DNA from: Hutsoniella sourekii ATCC 700629
Lineage (GTDB): Bacteria; Bacillota; Bacilli; Lactobacillales; Aerococcaceae
Reading direction: 5' to 3'
Assembly (NCBI RefSeq): GCF_000518205.1
Contig: NZ_KI912399.1
Span: forward strand, 82,027-146,026
Length of the DNA stretch: 64,000 bases
Below, piece by piece: positions 7,519-18,115 of the stretch (the stretch's first letter is position 1; every line of letters begins with the position of its first letter). Both the position numbers and the translations under genes were made by a program. The notes under the pieces were generated by a model. That model did no database searches. It was not told the origin of the DNA and saw only the letters and a program-made list of their open reading frames with translations.

Positions 7519-9468
7519 TTACTTGTCTAGTTCCCGGCTCTTACTAGCAACATCGCGGGCTAGTAGGTCTCGGAAGGCTTCTAGGCTAATCGTTTCAGAA
7601 TCTTTGGCACCGTAGCGACGGACATTCACGGTTCGATCGGCCACTTCTTGGTCCCCAATCACTAATTGGTAAGGCACCTTAGAAGTTTGAGCTTCCCGAA
7701 TCTTGTAGCCTAACTTCTCATTACGTAGGTCCATTTCAACCCGGTAACCAGCATCCTTCAAGAGGTGGTAAACTTCTTCTACATAGTCCCCGTGAAATTC
7801 GGCATTAACAGGCAATAGAACAGCTTGAACAGGTGCCAACCAAGTTGGGAAGGCTCCCTTGTATTCTTCTAATAGGTAGGCTACGAAGCGTTCCATGGTA
7901 GAGACTACCCCACGGTGGATAACTACTGGACGGTGGGTATCTTGACCGTCTTCACCAACATAAGTCAAGTCGAAGCGTTCTGGTAGCAAGAAGTCTAATT
8001 GAACGGTTGACACGGTCTCTTCAAGACCAATGGCTGTCTTCAACTGCACGTCTAATTTTGGTCCATAGAAGGCAGCTTCTCCCTCAGCTTCAAAGTAGTC
8101 TAAGCCCATGTCATCCATGGCTTCTTTTAACATGCTTTGAGCTGTTTCCCACATTTCATCATCATCGAAGTACTTATCTGTATCTTCTGGGTCACGGTAA
8201 GACAAGCGGAAGCGGTAGTCGGTGATGTTAAAGTCTTCGTAAACCTCACGAATCAGATGCAAGACCCGGGTGAATTCATCCTTGATTTGGTCTGGACGCA
8301 CAAAGATGTGAGCATCGTTCAAGGTCATCTCGCGAACCCGTTGTAGACCTGATAAGGCCCCGGATTTCTCATAGCGGTGCATCATACCAAGTTCGGCAAT
8401 ACGAATTGGTAATTCACGGTAGGAGTGGATATCATTCTTGTAGATAAGCATATGGTGTGGGCAGTTCATCGGACGTAAGACCAACATCTCTCCATCACCC
8501 ATATCCATAGGTGGGAACATGTCGTCTTTATAATGAGCCCAGTGACCAGATGTTTTATAGAGGTCAGACTTGGCCAAAATTGGCGTATAGACATGTTCAT
8601 ATCCAAGAGCAACTTCCTTATCCATGATGTAACGTTCAATCTGACGGCGGATAGTCGCACCCTTAGGTAACCAGAATGGTAGACCGGATCCGGCTTCTTG
8701 GCTGATCATAAAGATGCCTAGTTCTTTACCTAATTTACGGTGGTCGCGTTCTCTAGCTTCAGCTAGACGCTTGAGATGGTCATCCAAGTCGGCTTGCTTG
8801 AAGAAGGCGGTACCGTAGACCCGTTGCATCATGGTATTATCTGAGTTCCCGCGCCAATAAGCTCCCGCTAAGGATAAGAGCTTGAAGACCTTGATCTTAC
8901 CCGTAGAAGGAACGTGACCGCCCCGGCATAAGTCTGTAAAGTCTCCTTGAGTATAGACCGTTAGAGTCTCATCTTCTGGTAAGTCATTGATTAATTCTTG
9001 CTTGAATGGATCATCGGCAAAGATTTCCAAGGCTTCTTCCCGGCTAACCACCCGACCTTCAATCGGATAGTTTTGCGAAACGATCTTCTTCATTTCCTTC
9101 TCGATCTTAGGCAAATCTTCATCCGTAATCGGCTGTTCCTTATGGGTATCATAGTAGAAGCCGTTTTCGATGGCTGGACCTACGCCAAAGTTAATCTCAG
9201 GATAGAGACGCTTCAAGGCATGGGCTAATAGGTGAGCGGCTGAATGACGCAGCAAGTCCAAGGCTTCCGGACTCTTATCAGTAATGATTTCGATGGCTCC
9301 ATCTGCTTGAATGGGTTGATGGAAGTCGATAATTTCCCCATCTAGCTTACCGGCTAGGGCCGCTTTTTGTAATGATTTGCTGATTGATCCGGCAACGTCT
9401 TCAACCGTTACCCCTGCATCAAATTCCTTGACCTTTCCATCAGGGAAAGTTAGTTTCACTTGTTCCAT
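7519..9468 (-). CDS. thrS: Threonyl-tRNA synthetase
   Basis: Charges tRNA-Thr. The 649-residue protein has the standard layout: N-terminal TGS domain (1-60), the editing-type second domain with [11 protein letters not shown] (HxxxH), class II catalytic core with the motif 2 region [23 protein letters not shown], zinc-binding residues around MNCPHH, and the C-terminal anticodon domain from about 540. The ATG at 9468 yields the canonical [11 protein letters not shown] start. It is monocistronic behind a T-box leader, so expression is expected to rise when uncharged tRNA-Thr accumulates. Confidence 0.97.
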   Translation of the reverse strand: MEQVKLTFPDGKVKEFDAGVTVEDVAGSISKSLQKAALAGKLDGEIIDFHQPIQADGAIEIITDKSPEALDLLRHSAAHLLAHALKRLYPEINFGVGPAIENGFYYDTHKEQPITDEDLPKIEKEMKKIVSQNYPIEGRVVSREEALEIFADDPFKQELINDLPEDETLTVYTQGDFTDLCRGGHVPSTGKIKVFKLLSLAGAYWRGNSDNTMMQRVYGTAFFKQADLDDHLKRLAEARERDHRKLGKELGIFMISQEAGSGLPFWLPKGATIRRQIERYIMDKEVALGYEHVYTPILAKSDLYKTSGHWAHYKDDMFPPMDMGDGEMLVLRPMNCPHHMLIYKNDIHSYRELPIRIAELGMMHRYEKSGALSGLQRVREMTLNDAHIFVRPDQIKDEFTRVLHLIREVYEDFNITDYRFRLSYRDPEDTDKYFDDDEMWETAQSMLKEAMDDMGLDYFEAEGEAAFYGPKLDVQLKTAIGLEETVSTVQLDFLLPERFDLTYVGEDGQDTHRPVVIHRGVVSTMERFVAYLLEEYKGAFPTWLAPVQAVLLPVNAEFHGDYVEEVYHLLKDAGYRVEMDLRNEKLGYKIREAQTSKVPYQLVIGDQEVADRTVNVRRYGAKDSETISLEAFRDLLARDVASKSRELDK

Positions 9469-9489
9469 TTCTATTCCTCACTTTCTACC

Positions 9490-9742
9490 GAACAAAAAAA
9501 GCCCCACTGCCGCTAACGGCAATGGGACGTATCAACGTGGTTCCACCCAAACTTGTTAAGACGAATCTTAACCTCATTCATGGCTTAACGCGCCGGACGG
9601 TCTACTCTAATCGCCCAAAGGCTTTCAAGCAGACAACATCGCAAAGGGGTAAAATGAATCTTGTGTAAAGTGTCGCAGCAACCCACTTCTCTCTGTCAGC
9701 ACGCCAAGCATTTCTTGTCTTTACGGGTGTCTTTATTCGGTT
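9490..9742 (-). promoter_or_regulatory. T-box leader of thrS
   Basis: The minus strand contains the T-box core GGGTGGAACCACG (about 9535-9547) next to a terminator stem CCCA(T/C)TGCCG...CGGCAGTGGG (9503-9526) and a run of seven T. The upstream 200 nt are structured and include GAGAGAAGTGGG near 9690, as expected for Stem I. Uncharged tRNA-Thr is the expected ligand. The specifier codon was not assigned with certainty. Confidence 0.92.
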
Positions 9743-9748
9743 AGCCCT

Positions 9749-9777
9749 ATTGTACAACGATTGACTTTAAATAACAA
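9749..9777 (-). promoter_or_regulatory. Promoter of the thrS T-box transcript
   Basis: TTGTTA (9777-9772) and TACAAT (9754-9749) on the minus strand are separated by 17 bases, a few nucleotides ahead of the T-box leader. Confidence 0.65.
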
Positions 9778-9792
9778 GTCCTTTGCTAGGAA

Positions 9793-10725
9793 TTAACGCC
9801 GACCGCGCTGGCGCAAGTTCTCGCCTTGGAAGTTAATCTCTCGAGCCAAGTAACGAATCCGCTCCATAATTCGGTCCGCCTTCACCGTCTCCATTCCCCC
9901 ATCTCTGGTACTAGCTAGGTGTTGGGCTAATTCATTCATGGTCTTATTGGAAGAAAAGAAGGTCGCCAAAGACTCCTTCATCCGGTATTCCAAGATGATG
10001 GTTAAAACTTCATCACGAACCCAGACAGTATTAGCTTCTGCTCCAAGATCATCCAGGATCAGAACTGGCACCTTCTTGACCGCATCAATCATCTCCTTAT
10101 ATTGGCCAGATTGAATGTTTTGCTTGACCTCAGAAGTGAAGCTAGGGTAGTGAACCATGGTCACTTCGTAACCCAGATCCGCCAATTGATTGGCCATGGC
10201 ACCTAATAAATAGGTCTTACCCACCCCAAAAGGGCCGGTTAAATAAAAGGCCTGGACGTCATAAGGATTCTCCTGGTAAGCATCCAACCAATCTAAGGCC
10301 TGCTGCAAGAGGAAGGGGCGGAACTTGGACTGGGTATAGAAGCTATCAAAGCTTGCTTGCCGGACATCCTTGGACATCATCCGGTTATCAATCAAGGCGT
10401 CCCGCTTGCGAGTCTTCTCATGGATTAAATACTGGGGGGTCGGCTGGTAACTGACATCAATATAATTACCATTGATAAATAAGACCGGGGCAAAGCCAGG
10501 ATTTTGGCCAGGCTTCCCTGCCTTGATGCGTTCCATCTCCCGCCGGTATTCATTGAGCTTGGACCGGCTATTGGCAATCATCTCTTGGCTGATTTGGTCT
10601 TGGTGGTCATGGATAAAGCTTTGAATTTCTGGATAAGTCATAATCTTAGCCAGCGTATCCTGATAATCCGCTTCATTATAGTGGTCTTGCATGAATTTAT
10701 CCATGACTTGTCGAATTGACTGCAT
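9793..10725 (-). CDS. dnaI: Primosomal protein DnaI (helicase loader)
   Basis: AAA+ ATPase that loads the replicative helicase DnaC (DnaB-type) at the origin and at stalled forks. The 310-residue protein has an N-terminal helicase-binding region, then Walker A GPFGVGKTYL (about residues 165-174), Walker B VLILDDLGAE (about 226-235) and sensor SSNKTM. It directly follows dnaB with one base between stop and start. This dnaB-dnaI order is characteristic of Bacillales and Lactobacillales. Confidence 0.93.
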   Translation of the reverse strand: MQSIRQVMDKFMQDHYNEADYQDTLAKIMTYPEIQSFIHDHQDQISQEMIANSRSKLNEYRREMERIKAGKPGQNPGFAPVLFINGNYIDVSYQPTPQYLIHEKTRKRDALIDNRMMSKDVRQASFDSFYTQSKFRPFLLQQALDWLDAYQENPYDVQAFYLTGPFGVGKTYLLGAMANQLADLGYEVTMVHYPSFTSEVKQNIQSGQYKEMIDAVKKVPVLILDDLGAEANTVWVRDEVLTIILEYRMKESLATFFSSNKTMNELAQHLASTRDGGMETVKADRIMERIRYLAREINFQGENLRQRGRR

Positions 10726-10726
10726 C

Positions 10727-12091
10727 TTAATCCTCCTTCTTACGTTTCATCGCTTCTAGACGGCGACGAAGGGTCTCTTCATCTTGAAGTCTAGCAGGAT
10801 CAAACGGTAGGTCTTCATCCTTGACTTGGGACTCGTCATAGTCCTTACGGAACCATTCCGGCTCAGCTTCGACATAGGAGTTGCCCTTCTTACGACTTGG
10901 ATACGGGTTTCTTGCCTGGGTCTGTCCGGCTTCTTCTTGCTTACGAATAAAGGCAAAGGCTGCTTGAGGAGAATCCACTCCGGCTTGTTGCCAATGGCTA
11001 GCATTGGATTGGAGGCTGGACTTGTAAATATTAGGTAGCTTGCGAATCGCCAGCAAGTAATAGACCAAGACATTAACTACCGCTTGGTCCAGCTTGGTCT
11101 TAGATAAGAGATCTTGAACATAGAACTGTTCATTGTCTGTTGGAAATCCTCCCAAGGCCTTCTTGGTCTGCTTGAGAAAGTTAGTAACCGGTAATTGTTC
11201 CGCCAAAATAATAATCGCAATCTCCGCTTCGGTCAAGTCTGAATCTTCAGCTTGTAAGGCTGATTTACGATCAGCCTTCTCCTGGTCACTGTAGAGCTTT
11301 CCTGGGCCTGCTGGTTCGCTTTTTTTGAAGCGTCTTTCCGCAACGACCTTTAGCTGGTCCACTTGCACCTTGCCATTAAGCGAACTCTTAGCTAAGCGAA
11401 CCAATTGGACCATCTGCTCTTCGTCTAAGCCGTAGACCAAGTGAAGGGCCTGAATCTCCTCCTTGAGATTGTGGGTTAATTCTCGGTGGTCAATCCCTTC
11501 TGCCATCAAGAATTCCAAGAAGCGACTGTAATCAAAAGTCGATGCCCCCTCAGATACCGAAATCACTTCCTGTCTAGCAGGGCCTTGTCCCTTGATCTGG
11601 AAGCGGGAGGCCAAGTCAGTCGTCAATTCAACAAAACGTGGCTCTTTCAACTCCAAGGGACGCGCCGCTTGTTGCAGGCGGTCAAAGGCCTCATCCCCAA
11701 TTAACTCATACAGCAAGGTGGATAGACGGGCATCAGCCAAGAAGGCTTGGAGGCTTAAGGGTGCCTGGAGGGAGTAGATCAGGGTCTGCTTTTGCCATTG
11801 GTCATGAGACTGACTGTCTCGAAAGACCCGTAACAGACCGATCCCTTCCAAGTCCAAACGAGCCTCCAATAGGTCTTGCATGCCGATATTCATCCGCTCC
11901 AACAAGTACTTATGCATCAAGCGCTCACTGACTTGGCCCGACTCTCTAGGAGCAAAGCAGAAAGTCTGATACAAGCTCAAGGCCATGGGGCCAATGATTG
12001 GTTGGTAGGCCTGGGTTAATACGAGATCATTGAGATTAATGGCCGCTTCAGGCAAGAGAACCCGGAAGCTTTGCATAGGCGTAATAGACAC
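10727..12091 (-). CDS. dnaB: Replication initiation/membrane attachment protein DnaB (Firmicutes type)
   Basis: A 454-residue primosome component, not the E. coli DnaB helicase. It helps DnaI load helicase at oriC. The N-terminal region begins with LLPEAAINLNDLVLTQAYQPIIGPMALSLYQTF, typical of the family. The second DnaB/DnaD-type domain includes LDQAVVNVLVYYLLAIR and YKSSLQSNASHWQQAGV (about residues 335-390). A charged tail follows. It lies between nrdR and dnaI, the usual position. Confidence 0.92.
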   Translation of the reverse strand: MSITPMQSFRVLLPEAAINLNDLVLTQAYQPIIGPMALSLYQTFCFAPRESGQVSERLMHKYLLERMNIGMQDLLEARLDLEGIGLLRVFRDSQSHDQWQKQTLIYSLQAPLSLQAFLADARLSTLLYELIGDEAFDRLQQAARPLELKEPRFVELTTDLASRFQIKGQGPARQEVISVSEGASTFDYSRFLEFLMAEGIDHRELTHNLKEEIQALHLVYGLDEEQMVQLVRLAKSSLNGKVQVDQLKVVAERRFKKSEPAGPGKLYSDQEKADRKSALQAEDSDLTEAEIAIIILAEQLPVTNFLKQTKKALGGFPTDNEQFYVQDLLSKTKLDQAVVNVLVYYLLAIRKLPNIYKSSLQSNASHWQQAGVDSPQAAFAFIRKQEEAGQTQARNPYPSRKKGNSYVEAEPEWFRKDYDESQVKDEDLPFDPARLQDEETLRRRLEAMKRKKED

Positions 12092-12112
12092 TAGTTACCT
12101 CCTTCCAGAGGG

Positions 12113-12574
12113 CTAGTCTTCCTGACGACCCTCCATTGATTCTAACTCTTTAAGAAACATTTCCCGCGATTGAAATTCCCGGTAGACACTGGCGAAGCGA
12201 ATATAAGCAACCTCATCCAACTCCATTAGTAGAGGCATAATATAATCGCCGATCTTTTTGCTTTCGATTTCTTGATCGGTCTCCTCCCGGATTCTGGCTT
12301 CCACTTCATTGGTTAAGGTCTCCATCTGTTCACGAGTAATGGGCCGTTTCTCTGCTGACCGCATCACCCCGCGGAAGATCTTATCGCGGTTGAATTCCTC
12401 CCGGGTTCCGTCCCGCTTAACCACTAACAAGGTCGGCAGTTCCACCCGCTCATAAGAATTAAAGCGGTAACCACAATCCAGACACTCCCGCCGGCGACGA
12501 ATGGCCTCACCACCATCAACGGGTCTTGAATCAACGACCTTGGAATGATTTTCACCACATTTAGGACACTTCAT
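12113..12574 (-). CDS. nrdR: Transcriptional repressor NrdR
   Basis: Zinc-finger and ATP-cone repressor of ribonucleotide reductase genes. The product is 153 residues with MKCPKCG...CLDCGYRF (zinc ribbon, four Cys), then the ATP-cone beginning LLVVKRDGTREEFNRDKI. The ATG at 12574 is preferred to the ATG six bases upstream because AGAGG lies at proper distance and the family starts MKCP. Its beginning overlaps the end of coaE, showing tight packing. No nrd genes occur in the window. Confidence 0.95.
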   Translation of the reverse strand: MKCPKCGENHSKVVDSRPVDGGEAIRRRRECLDCGYRFNSYERVELPTLLVVKRDGTREEFNRDKIFRGVMRSAEKRPITREQMETLTNEVEARIREETDQEIESKKIGDYIMPLLMELDEVAYIRFASVYREFQSREMFLKELESMEGRQED

Positions 12575-13184
12575 TACCATCACCTCTTATCTTATGCTTC
12601 AGGCGCGCGAGTTCTTGATCAATTTGTTGGTAGGTTGCTTCAAGATCCTGGGAATTATCAATCACCCGGTCGGCCTGCTTGACCTTGTCTTGAATCGAGA
12701 ATTGATTGGCCATCAAGTTAGCGGCCTGGTCCGGGCTAATCTGGTTACGAACTTGGAGTCGTTGATGCTGGGTCATCGGATCAGTATAGACAACCCAGAC
12801 TTCATCACAGGCAAAAGGAGCTTCCGTCTCAAAATACAAGGGTACATCTAGAAAGACCAGGTCATGACCGGCCTGGCGGTAGGCTTCTACTTGGTCTTGG
12901 CTGGTCTGATGGATGAGTGGGTGGAGAATCTGATTGACTCTTTCTTTGACGGCTTTATCTGAGAAGAGTCGCTCCCCCAAGTAAGCCCGGTCCAACTGAC
13001 CTTGTGACGTTAACAGGTCGGGACCGAAGGCTTCAACCAATTGTTTCAGTCCCTGGCTTCCCGGTTCAACCACCTGGCGGGCCACTTGATCGGTATCAAC
13101 CAATGGGTAGCCCAAGTCTCTTAAGTAGCTAGAGACGGCCGACTTGCCAGTTGCGATCGATCCGGTTATGACAATGAGCTTCAT
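12561..13184 (-). CDS. coaE: Dephospho-CoA kinase
   Basis: Catalyses the last step of coenzyme A synthesis, phosphorylating dephospho-CoA. The 207-residue protein starts MKLIVITGSIATGKSAVS with a P-loop (GSIATGKS) and has the family's DTDQVARQVVEPG and LVFLDVPLYFET segments. The ATG at 13184 sits behind GAGGAG that overlaps the mutM stop; a longer frame would read into mutM. It is co-transcribed between mutM and nrdR. Confidence 0.94.
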   Translation of the reverse strand: MKLIVITGSIATGKSAVSSYLRDLGYPLVDTDQVARQVVEPGSQGLKQLVEAFGPDLLTSQGQLDRAYLGERLFSDKAVKERVNQILHPLIHQTSQDQVEAYRQAGHDLVFLDVPLYFETEAPFACDEVWVVYTDPMTQHQRLQVRNQISPDQAANLMANQFSIQDKVKQADRVIDNSQDLEATYQQIDQELARLKHKIRGDGNEVS

Positions 13185-13189
13185 ACTTG

Positions 13190-14032
13190 TTACTCCTCTT
13201 CTAGGCGTTGACAATTGGGACAAAAATGGGTGCCTCGTCCGGCTAATTTGATCTTCTCTATCGGTGTCTGACAGCGCGGGCAAGCCTGACCAGCTTGGTC
13301 GTAGACCTTAAGTGACTCTTGATAATTTCCCGCCTCACCCAAGGCATTCAAATAAGTCCGGATCGTTGATCCACCCGCTTGGGTGGCACGAGATAGGATA
13401 TCAATAATGGCTAGACGCAAAGTGGCTACTTCGTCTTCCTTTAGGCTATTAGCCAGTCTAGCTGGATGGATACGGGCTTGATAAAGCGCCTCATCCACAT
13501 AAATATTTCCCAATCCAGCCACTAAATGCTGGTCCAGTAAGGCAGGTTTAATCTTTTTGCGGCTTTTAGCCAAGGCCTGCTTAAAGGAAGATAGGTCAAA
13601 GTCTGATTGAGTGGGTTCCGGCCCCAACTTCTTGGCCTTAAAGTAAGCTTCCTTCTGGTCCGGAGCGATCAGTTCCATGCGACCAAACTTACGTACATCT
13701 TGATAGGCCAAGTAAGTACCATCTGTAAAGCAAAAGATCACATGAACATGCTTGTTGGCTTGAAAGGCCCTTAGATCTTGACCAAATAGGTACTTACCCT
13801 CCATTCGCAGATGGGAGACCAAGGTCCAATTAGTCAGCTCCAGGAGGAGGTATTTCCCCCGGCGATCAATGGCTTGAACCGTCTGCCCTTCCAGGAGAGC
13901 CTGCCATTGGCTTAAGCCCTCTGGGTGGTTAATAATCCGAGGCCAAGTCACTTGAACGTGGTCGATCGTTTTGCCGATAATTTTTTTGTTCAGGCCCCGG
14001 CGGACACTTTCAACTTCTGGCAATTCTGGCAT
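13190..14032 (-). CDS. mutM: Formamidopyrimidine-DNA glycosylase
   Basis: Removes oxidised purines such as 8-oxoguanine and nicks the strand. The 280-residue protein begins MPELPEVESVRRGL; the Pro after Met supplies the catalytic N-terminal amine and PELPEVE the conserved Glu. A C-terminal zinc finger CPRC...CPNC (about 251-274) is present, along with KPALLDQ and GLGNIYVDEAL. It lies directly after polA, with coaE following, the standard Firmicute arrangement. Confidence 0.96.
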   Translation of the reverse strand: MPELPEVESVRRGLNKKIIGKTIDHVQVTWPRIINHPEGLSQWQALLEGQTVQAIDRRGKYLLLELTNWTLVSHLRMEGKYLFGQDLRAFQANKHVHVIFCFTDGTYLAYQDVRKFGRMELIAPDQKEAYFKAKKLGPEPTQSDFDLSSFKQALAKSRKKIKPALLDQHLVAGLGNIYVDEALYQARIHPARLANSLKEDEVATLRLAIIDILSRATQAGGSTIRTYLNALGEAGNYQESLKVYDQAGQACPRCQTPIEKIKLAGRGTHFCPNCQRLEEE

Positions 14033-14052
14033 GCAATCACTCTTTCTGTAGA

Positions 14053-16719
14053 CTAGAGATCGTACCAGGTGTTTCCTTGATTATATTCTACCTCAATAGG
14101 CACCTGGAGTTCTACTGCGGATTCCATAATCTCAACCACCAAGTCGCTCAAGGTCTCCATCTCACTGTCTGGTGCTTCCAAGATCAATTCATCGTGAACT
14201 TGTAGGAGCAAGCGCGCTTCGAGACCGGCTTCTTGAATCGCTCGGTCCAGTCGGATCATCGCAATCTTAATAATATCCGCAGCCGTTCCTTGAATCGGGG
14301 AATTAATGGCCGTCCGCTCAGCAAAGGAGCGCACATTAAAGTTACTAGACTTCAAGTCAGGCAAGTAGCGCCGGCGGTTAAAGAGGGTCTCCACGTAACC
14401 CTTAGACTTGGCTTCTTTAACCACTTCTTCCATGTATTGGCTGACGCCTGGGTACTTTTCAAAGTAAGTGTCAATGAATTCCTTGGCTTCATAGCGGGGG
14501 ATATTCAAGTTTTGAGACAGGCCATAATCACTAATCCCGTAGACAATTCCAAAGTTAACCGCCTTGGCTTGCCGTCTGATGTTGCTGTCAATTTCCTGGT
14601 CCTTAGGAATACCGAAGACCCGGCGTGCGGTGGCGGCGTGAATATCTTCCCCGTCCTGGAAGGCCTGGATCATATGGGGATCCCCGGAAATATGGGCGAG
14701 CACCCGAAGTTCAATCTGGGAATAGTCTGCTGAGAAGAGTTTCCAATGGTCTTGACTCGGTATAAAGGCTTGGCGAATCCGGCGCCCTTCTTCCATCCGT
14801 GTTGGAATATTTTGCAAGTTAGGGTCTGCACTGGATAGACGCCCTGTTTGGGTCAAGGTCTGGATAAAGCGGGTATGGATGCGCCCATCTTCTTGGATAT
14901 ATTCGGGTAAGCCTGCTAGGTAAGTCCCCTGCAACTTGGCTACCTGTCGGTAATCGAGAATTTTTTGAATGATGGGGTGCTTATCTAGTAACTTCTCTAG
15001 GACGCCAGCCGCGGTTGAATAGCCGGTCTTAGTCTTCTTGATCACCGGAAGACCCAGGTCTTCAAAGAGGACCACGCCCAATTGCTTGGGCGAGTTCAAG
15101 TTGAATGCTTGACCCGCTAATTCAAAAATCTCTGCTTCCATCTCGCCTAATCGTTCAATCAGGACCTGGTTGCGCTCTTCAAGAGTTTCACCATCCACCT
15201 TAATTCCCAAGATCTCCATCTTGGCTAGAACCTCAGCTAGTGGAAATTCCATTTCTTCATAGAGACTCTTCATCTGGCTCTCTTCTAAGGCTTCCATCAG
15301 TGGTTCTTCCAAGATAGCCAGGGACTGGGTCTTACTGGCTAGGTGGCTAGCTAAGACATCCTCAGAAGGAAGCTTCATCTTAGCACCCTTGCCATAGACA
15401 GCCTCATCGAATTGCACCAAGGACGGCAGACCATAAGTCTCCAACATCTCAGCTAATTGGCCTGAATGATGACTATCCAATAAATAATCAGCAATCAAGA
15501 CGTCAAAGCGAATCCCTGCCAAGTGGACCCCCTGCCGGCTGGCTAGAACCCGGTCTCTTTTGGAGTCATAACTGATCTTGGACTTACTAGAATCTGCCAA
15601 CCAATCACAAAAGGCCTCAGATTCAAAGGCTTGGTCACCCGCTAGAAAATAAGCCTTTTCCTGGTCTAAGTCAGCGATCGCCACACCGACAATATCAGCA
15701 AAGTGATAGTTCTCTTCTAAGGTCTCTAGATAAAGGGCCGCCCGTTCAGGTAGGGAGATACCATCTAAAGATTCCAAGCTTTCTACCGGATAGAGGTCAA
15801 TGGAGTCTAGGGCTTGGTCTTCAATAGCCAGGCCTTCAAGGCCAAACTCTTCCTGCAAATGACTTAAGAAAGAATTGAAATTCATCTGCCGGTAGAAATC
15901 AGCCAAGGCCTCAGGGTCCTTGCCCTTGAAGTGAAGTTCGTCCAGAGAAAGATCTATCGGGGCATCTGTTAGGATCCGGGCTAACCGCTTGCTTAAGCGG
16001 GCCTGGTCTTCTTCATTAACCAAGTTCTCCTTCATCTTGGAAGGTTTCAATTCATCAATCTGGTCATACAAGTTCTCCACAGAGCCAAATTGATGCAAGA
16101 GCTTCAAGGCAGTCTTCTCACCAATCCTTGTGACTCCGGGGTAATTATCCGAAGAATCCCCCATTAGGCCCTTCATATCAATGATCTGTTCCGGGGTTAA
16201 GTCATACATTTCTCGGATAGAATCCGTTGTATAAGCGACCAAATCACTGACACCCTTGCGAGTAATATAGACATCTACATTGTCACTAGCCAGTTGAATC
16301 AAGTCCTTATCACCTGAGATGACTACCACCTGGTCTTCTGCTTCTACCTGACGAGACAAGGTGCCAATAATATCATCCGCTTCATATTCAGCCACAGAAT
16401 AATAAGGAATCCCATAACCATCCAATAGCACTCTAAAATAAGGCATCTGTTCTTGGAACTCTGAGGGGGTCTTCTGCCGGCCGCCCTTGTAGTCACTAAA
16501 TAATTCACTTCGAAAAGTCGGCCCCGACTGGTCAAAGGCGACCAAGATATGGGTGGGCTCAAATTGCTTCAAGACATTATCCAACATCCGGTTAAACGAG
16601 AATAAGGCGTTGGTATGAAGACCCGACTGGTTCTTGAAGCGGTCTAAATCTAGAATCGAATAGAAGGCCCGGAAAGCCAGGCTGCTTCCGTCAATTAGTA
16701 ATAATTTTTTCTCACTCAC
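14053..16719 (-). CDS. polA: DNA polymerase I
   Basis: Fills gaps and removes RNA primers. The 888-residue protein has an N-terminal 5'-3' exonuclease domain (LLIDGSSLAFRAF, AFDQ, EYEADDIIGT, ISGDKDLIQL, MGDSSDNYPGV). A central exonuclease-like region (about 310-490) appears to lack the acidic DxE residues of a proofreading site, as in Bacillus Pol I. The polymerase domain has DYSQIELRVLAHISGD, RRQAKAVNFGIVYG and QVHDELI. The gene heads the polA-mutM-coaE-nrdR-dnaB-dnaI row. Confidence 0.95.
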   Translation of the reverse strand: MSEKKLLLIDGSSLAFRAFYSILDLDRFKNQSGLHTNALFSFNRMLDNVLKQFEPTHILVAFDQSGPTFRSELFSDYKGGRQKTPSEFQEQMPYFRVLLDGYGIPYYSVAEYEADDIIGTLSRQVEAEDQVVVISGDKDLIQLASDNVDVYITRKGVSDLVAYTTDSIREMYDLTPEQIIDMKGLMGDSSDNYPGVTRIGEKTALKLLHQFGSVENLYDQIDELKPSKMKENLVNEEDQARLSKRLARILTDAPIDLSLDELHFKGKDPEALADFYRQMNFNSFLSHLQEEFGLEGLAIEDQALDSIDLYPVESLESLDGISLPERAALYLETLEENYHFADIVGVAIADLDQEKAYFLAGDQAFESEAFCDWLADSSKSKISYDSKRDRVLASRQGVHLAGIRFDVLIADYLLDSHHSGQLAEMLETYGLPSLVQFDEAVYGKGAKMKLPSEDVLASHLASKTQSLAILEEPLMEALEESQMKSLYEEMEFPLAEVLAKMEILGIKVDGETLEERNQVLIERLGEMEAEIFELAGQAFNLNSPKQLGVVLFEDLGLPVIKKTKTGYSTAAGVLEKLLDKHPIIQKILDYRQVAKLQGTYLAGLPEYIQEDGRIHTRFIQTLTQTGRLSSADPNLQNIPTRMEEGRRIRQAFIPSQDHWKLFSADYSQIELRVLAHISGDPHMIQAFQDGEDIHAATARRVFGIPKDQEIDSNIRRQAKAVNFGIVYGISDYGLSQNLNIPRYEAKEFIDTYFEKYPGVSQYMEEVVKEAKSKGYVETLFNRRRYLPDLKSSNFNVRSFAERTAINSPIQGTAADIIKIAMIRLDRAIQEAGLEARLLLQVHDELILEAPDSEMETLSDLVVEIMESAVELQVPIEVEYNQGNTWYDL

Positions 16720-16746
16720 GGCATTCTCCTCTTTCTGTGCTTTCTA

Positions 16747-16778
16747 GTCGAAAACGGCCAACTAAAAGCTGACCGTTT
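16747..16778 (-). terminator. Terminator between murC and polA
   Basis: An 11-bp stem with G-T pairs (16752-16762 with 16768-16778) is followed on the minus strand by TTTTCG. It ends the ytpR-murC transcript upstream of polA. Confidence 0.65.
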
Positions 16779-16783
16779 GAAAC

Positions 16784-18115
16784 TTATAATTGATTGGGAC
16801 GAAGTTGGGCGTAGGCTTGCTCAAATTGCTGGGACAGGTCATCAATATCGCCTGCACCCATAAACAAGACCACCGCTTCTTGATAATTCATTAAGGGGGA
16901 TAAGTGACTAGTTGAAATAATCTCGACTGGACGATCTATCTTATTGGCCAGATCTTCAATCGTTACATCCCCAGACTGTTCTCTAGCTGAGTTAAAGATA
17001 TCAACCAGATAAATATCATCGGCTAACTCTAAAGCCTCAGCAAATTCATTCAATAAGGCCACCGTCCGACTAAAGGTATGCGGTTGAAAAACTGCCACAA
17101 TCTCATGGTCGGGGTATTTTTGCCGGGCAGCATCAATGGTTGCCTTAATTTCTGATGGGTGGTGGGCATAGTCATCAATAATCGTTAATTGGCCGACTTG
17201 ACGGGCCGCAAAACGACGCTTAACCCCTTGGAAGCTAGCCAAATATTTAGCAATCTCGTCTGCTTGGAAGCCTTCCAATAAGACACTCGTAATAACCGCT
17301 AGGGCATTCAGGATATTATGGTTACCAAAGGCTGGTAAATGGAAGCGACCAACCTTCTCTCCTTGGAAGTAGACGTCAAAGTCCGATCCTTGGGTGGTCC
17401 GGTCAATGTTATTAGCGTAAACATCCAAGTCTTCACTGAATCCATAGTAATAAATCGGTTGGTCAAGCTTTAATTGCTTCAAGTACTCATCCTCACCACA
17501 AGCGATAATTCCTTTGCCAGCTTGGCCCGCAAAGCCCTCGATGGCTTGAAAAACATCCTCAATGGAATGGTAGTAATCCGGATGGTCAAAATCAACATTG
17601 GTCACAATGACATAGTCCGGTTGATAAGCCATAAAATGACGGCGGTACTCACAAGCTTCCAGGGCAAAGTAATCCGCCGCTTCATCACCAAAGCCTGTCC
17701 CATCGCCAATAAGATAAGAGGTCGGCGCCAGGTGGGAGAGCACATGGGACAACAAGCCTGTTGTGGACGTCTTACCATGAGATCCAGTGACCGCAATCGA
17801 GGTATAATTTTGGATCAGGTCACCTAGGAACTTGTGGTAGCGATAGACAGGCAAGCCCAATTCGCGCGCCTTCACCAGCTCAGGATGGTCATCACTAAAG
17901 GCATTACCTGCAATAACCGTCAATCCTTCGTGAATATTGTTCGCATCAAAGGAGTAAATAGGGATCTGGTGATTTTCTAATTCTTGCTGCGTGAAAAAAT
18001 ATTTATCAATATCGCTACCTTGAACACGGTAACCTTCTCCATGCAAAATTAAGGCCAAAGCACTCATCCCAGAGCCTTTAATGCCTACAAAGTGATAGGT
18101 TGTATCCCTATTCAT
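16784..18115 (-). CDS. murC: UDP-N-acetylmuramate--L-alanine ligase
   Basis: Adds L-Ala to UDP-MurNAc in the cytoplasmic peptidoglycan pathway. The 443-residue protein has the N-terminal Rossmann motif [20 protein letters not shown]-binding [14 protein letters not shown] (about 108-121), the central [10 protein letters not shown] segment and the C-terminal [10 protein letters not shown] motif. Its start overlaps the previous gene by 8 bases, suggesting coupling. Confidence 0.96.
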   Translation of the reverse strand: MNRDTTYHFVGIKGSGMSALALILHGEGYRVQGSDIDKYFFTQQELENHQIPIYSFDANNIHEGLTVIAGNAFSDDHPELVKARELGLPVYRYHKFLGDLIQNYTSIAVTGSHGKTSTTGLLSHVLSHLAPTSYLIGDGTGFGDEAADYFALEACEYRRHFMAYQPDYVIVTNVDFDHPDYYHSIEDVFQAIEGFAGQAGKGIIACGEDEYLKQLKLDQPIYYYGFSEDLDVYANNIDRTTQGSDFDVYFQGEKVGRFHLPAFGNHNILNALAVITSVLLEGFQADEIAKYLASFQGVKRRFAARQVGQLTIIDDYAHHPSEIKATIDAARQKYPDHEIVAVFQPHTFSRTVALLNEFAEALELADDIYLVDIFNSAREQSGDVTIEDLANKIDRPVEIISTSHLSPLMNYQEAVVLFMGAGDIDDLSQQFEQAYAQLRPNQL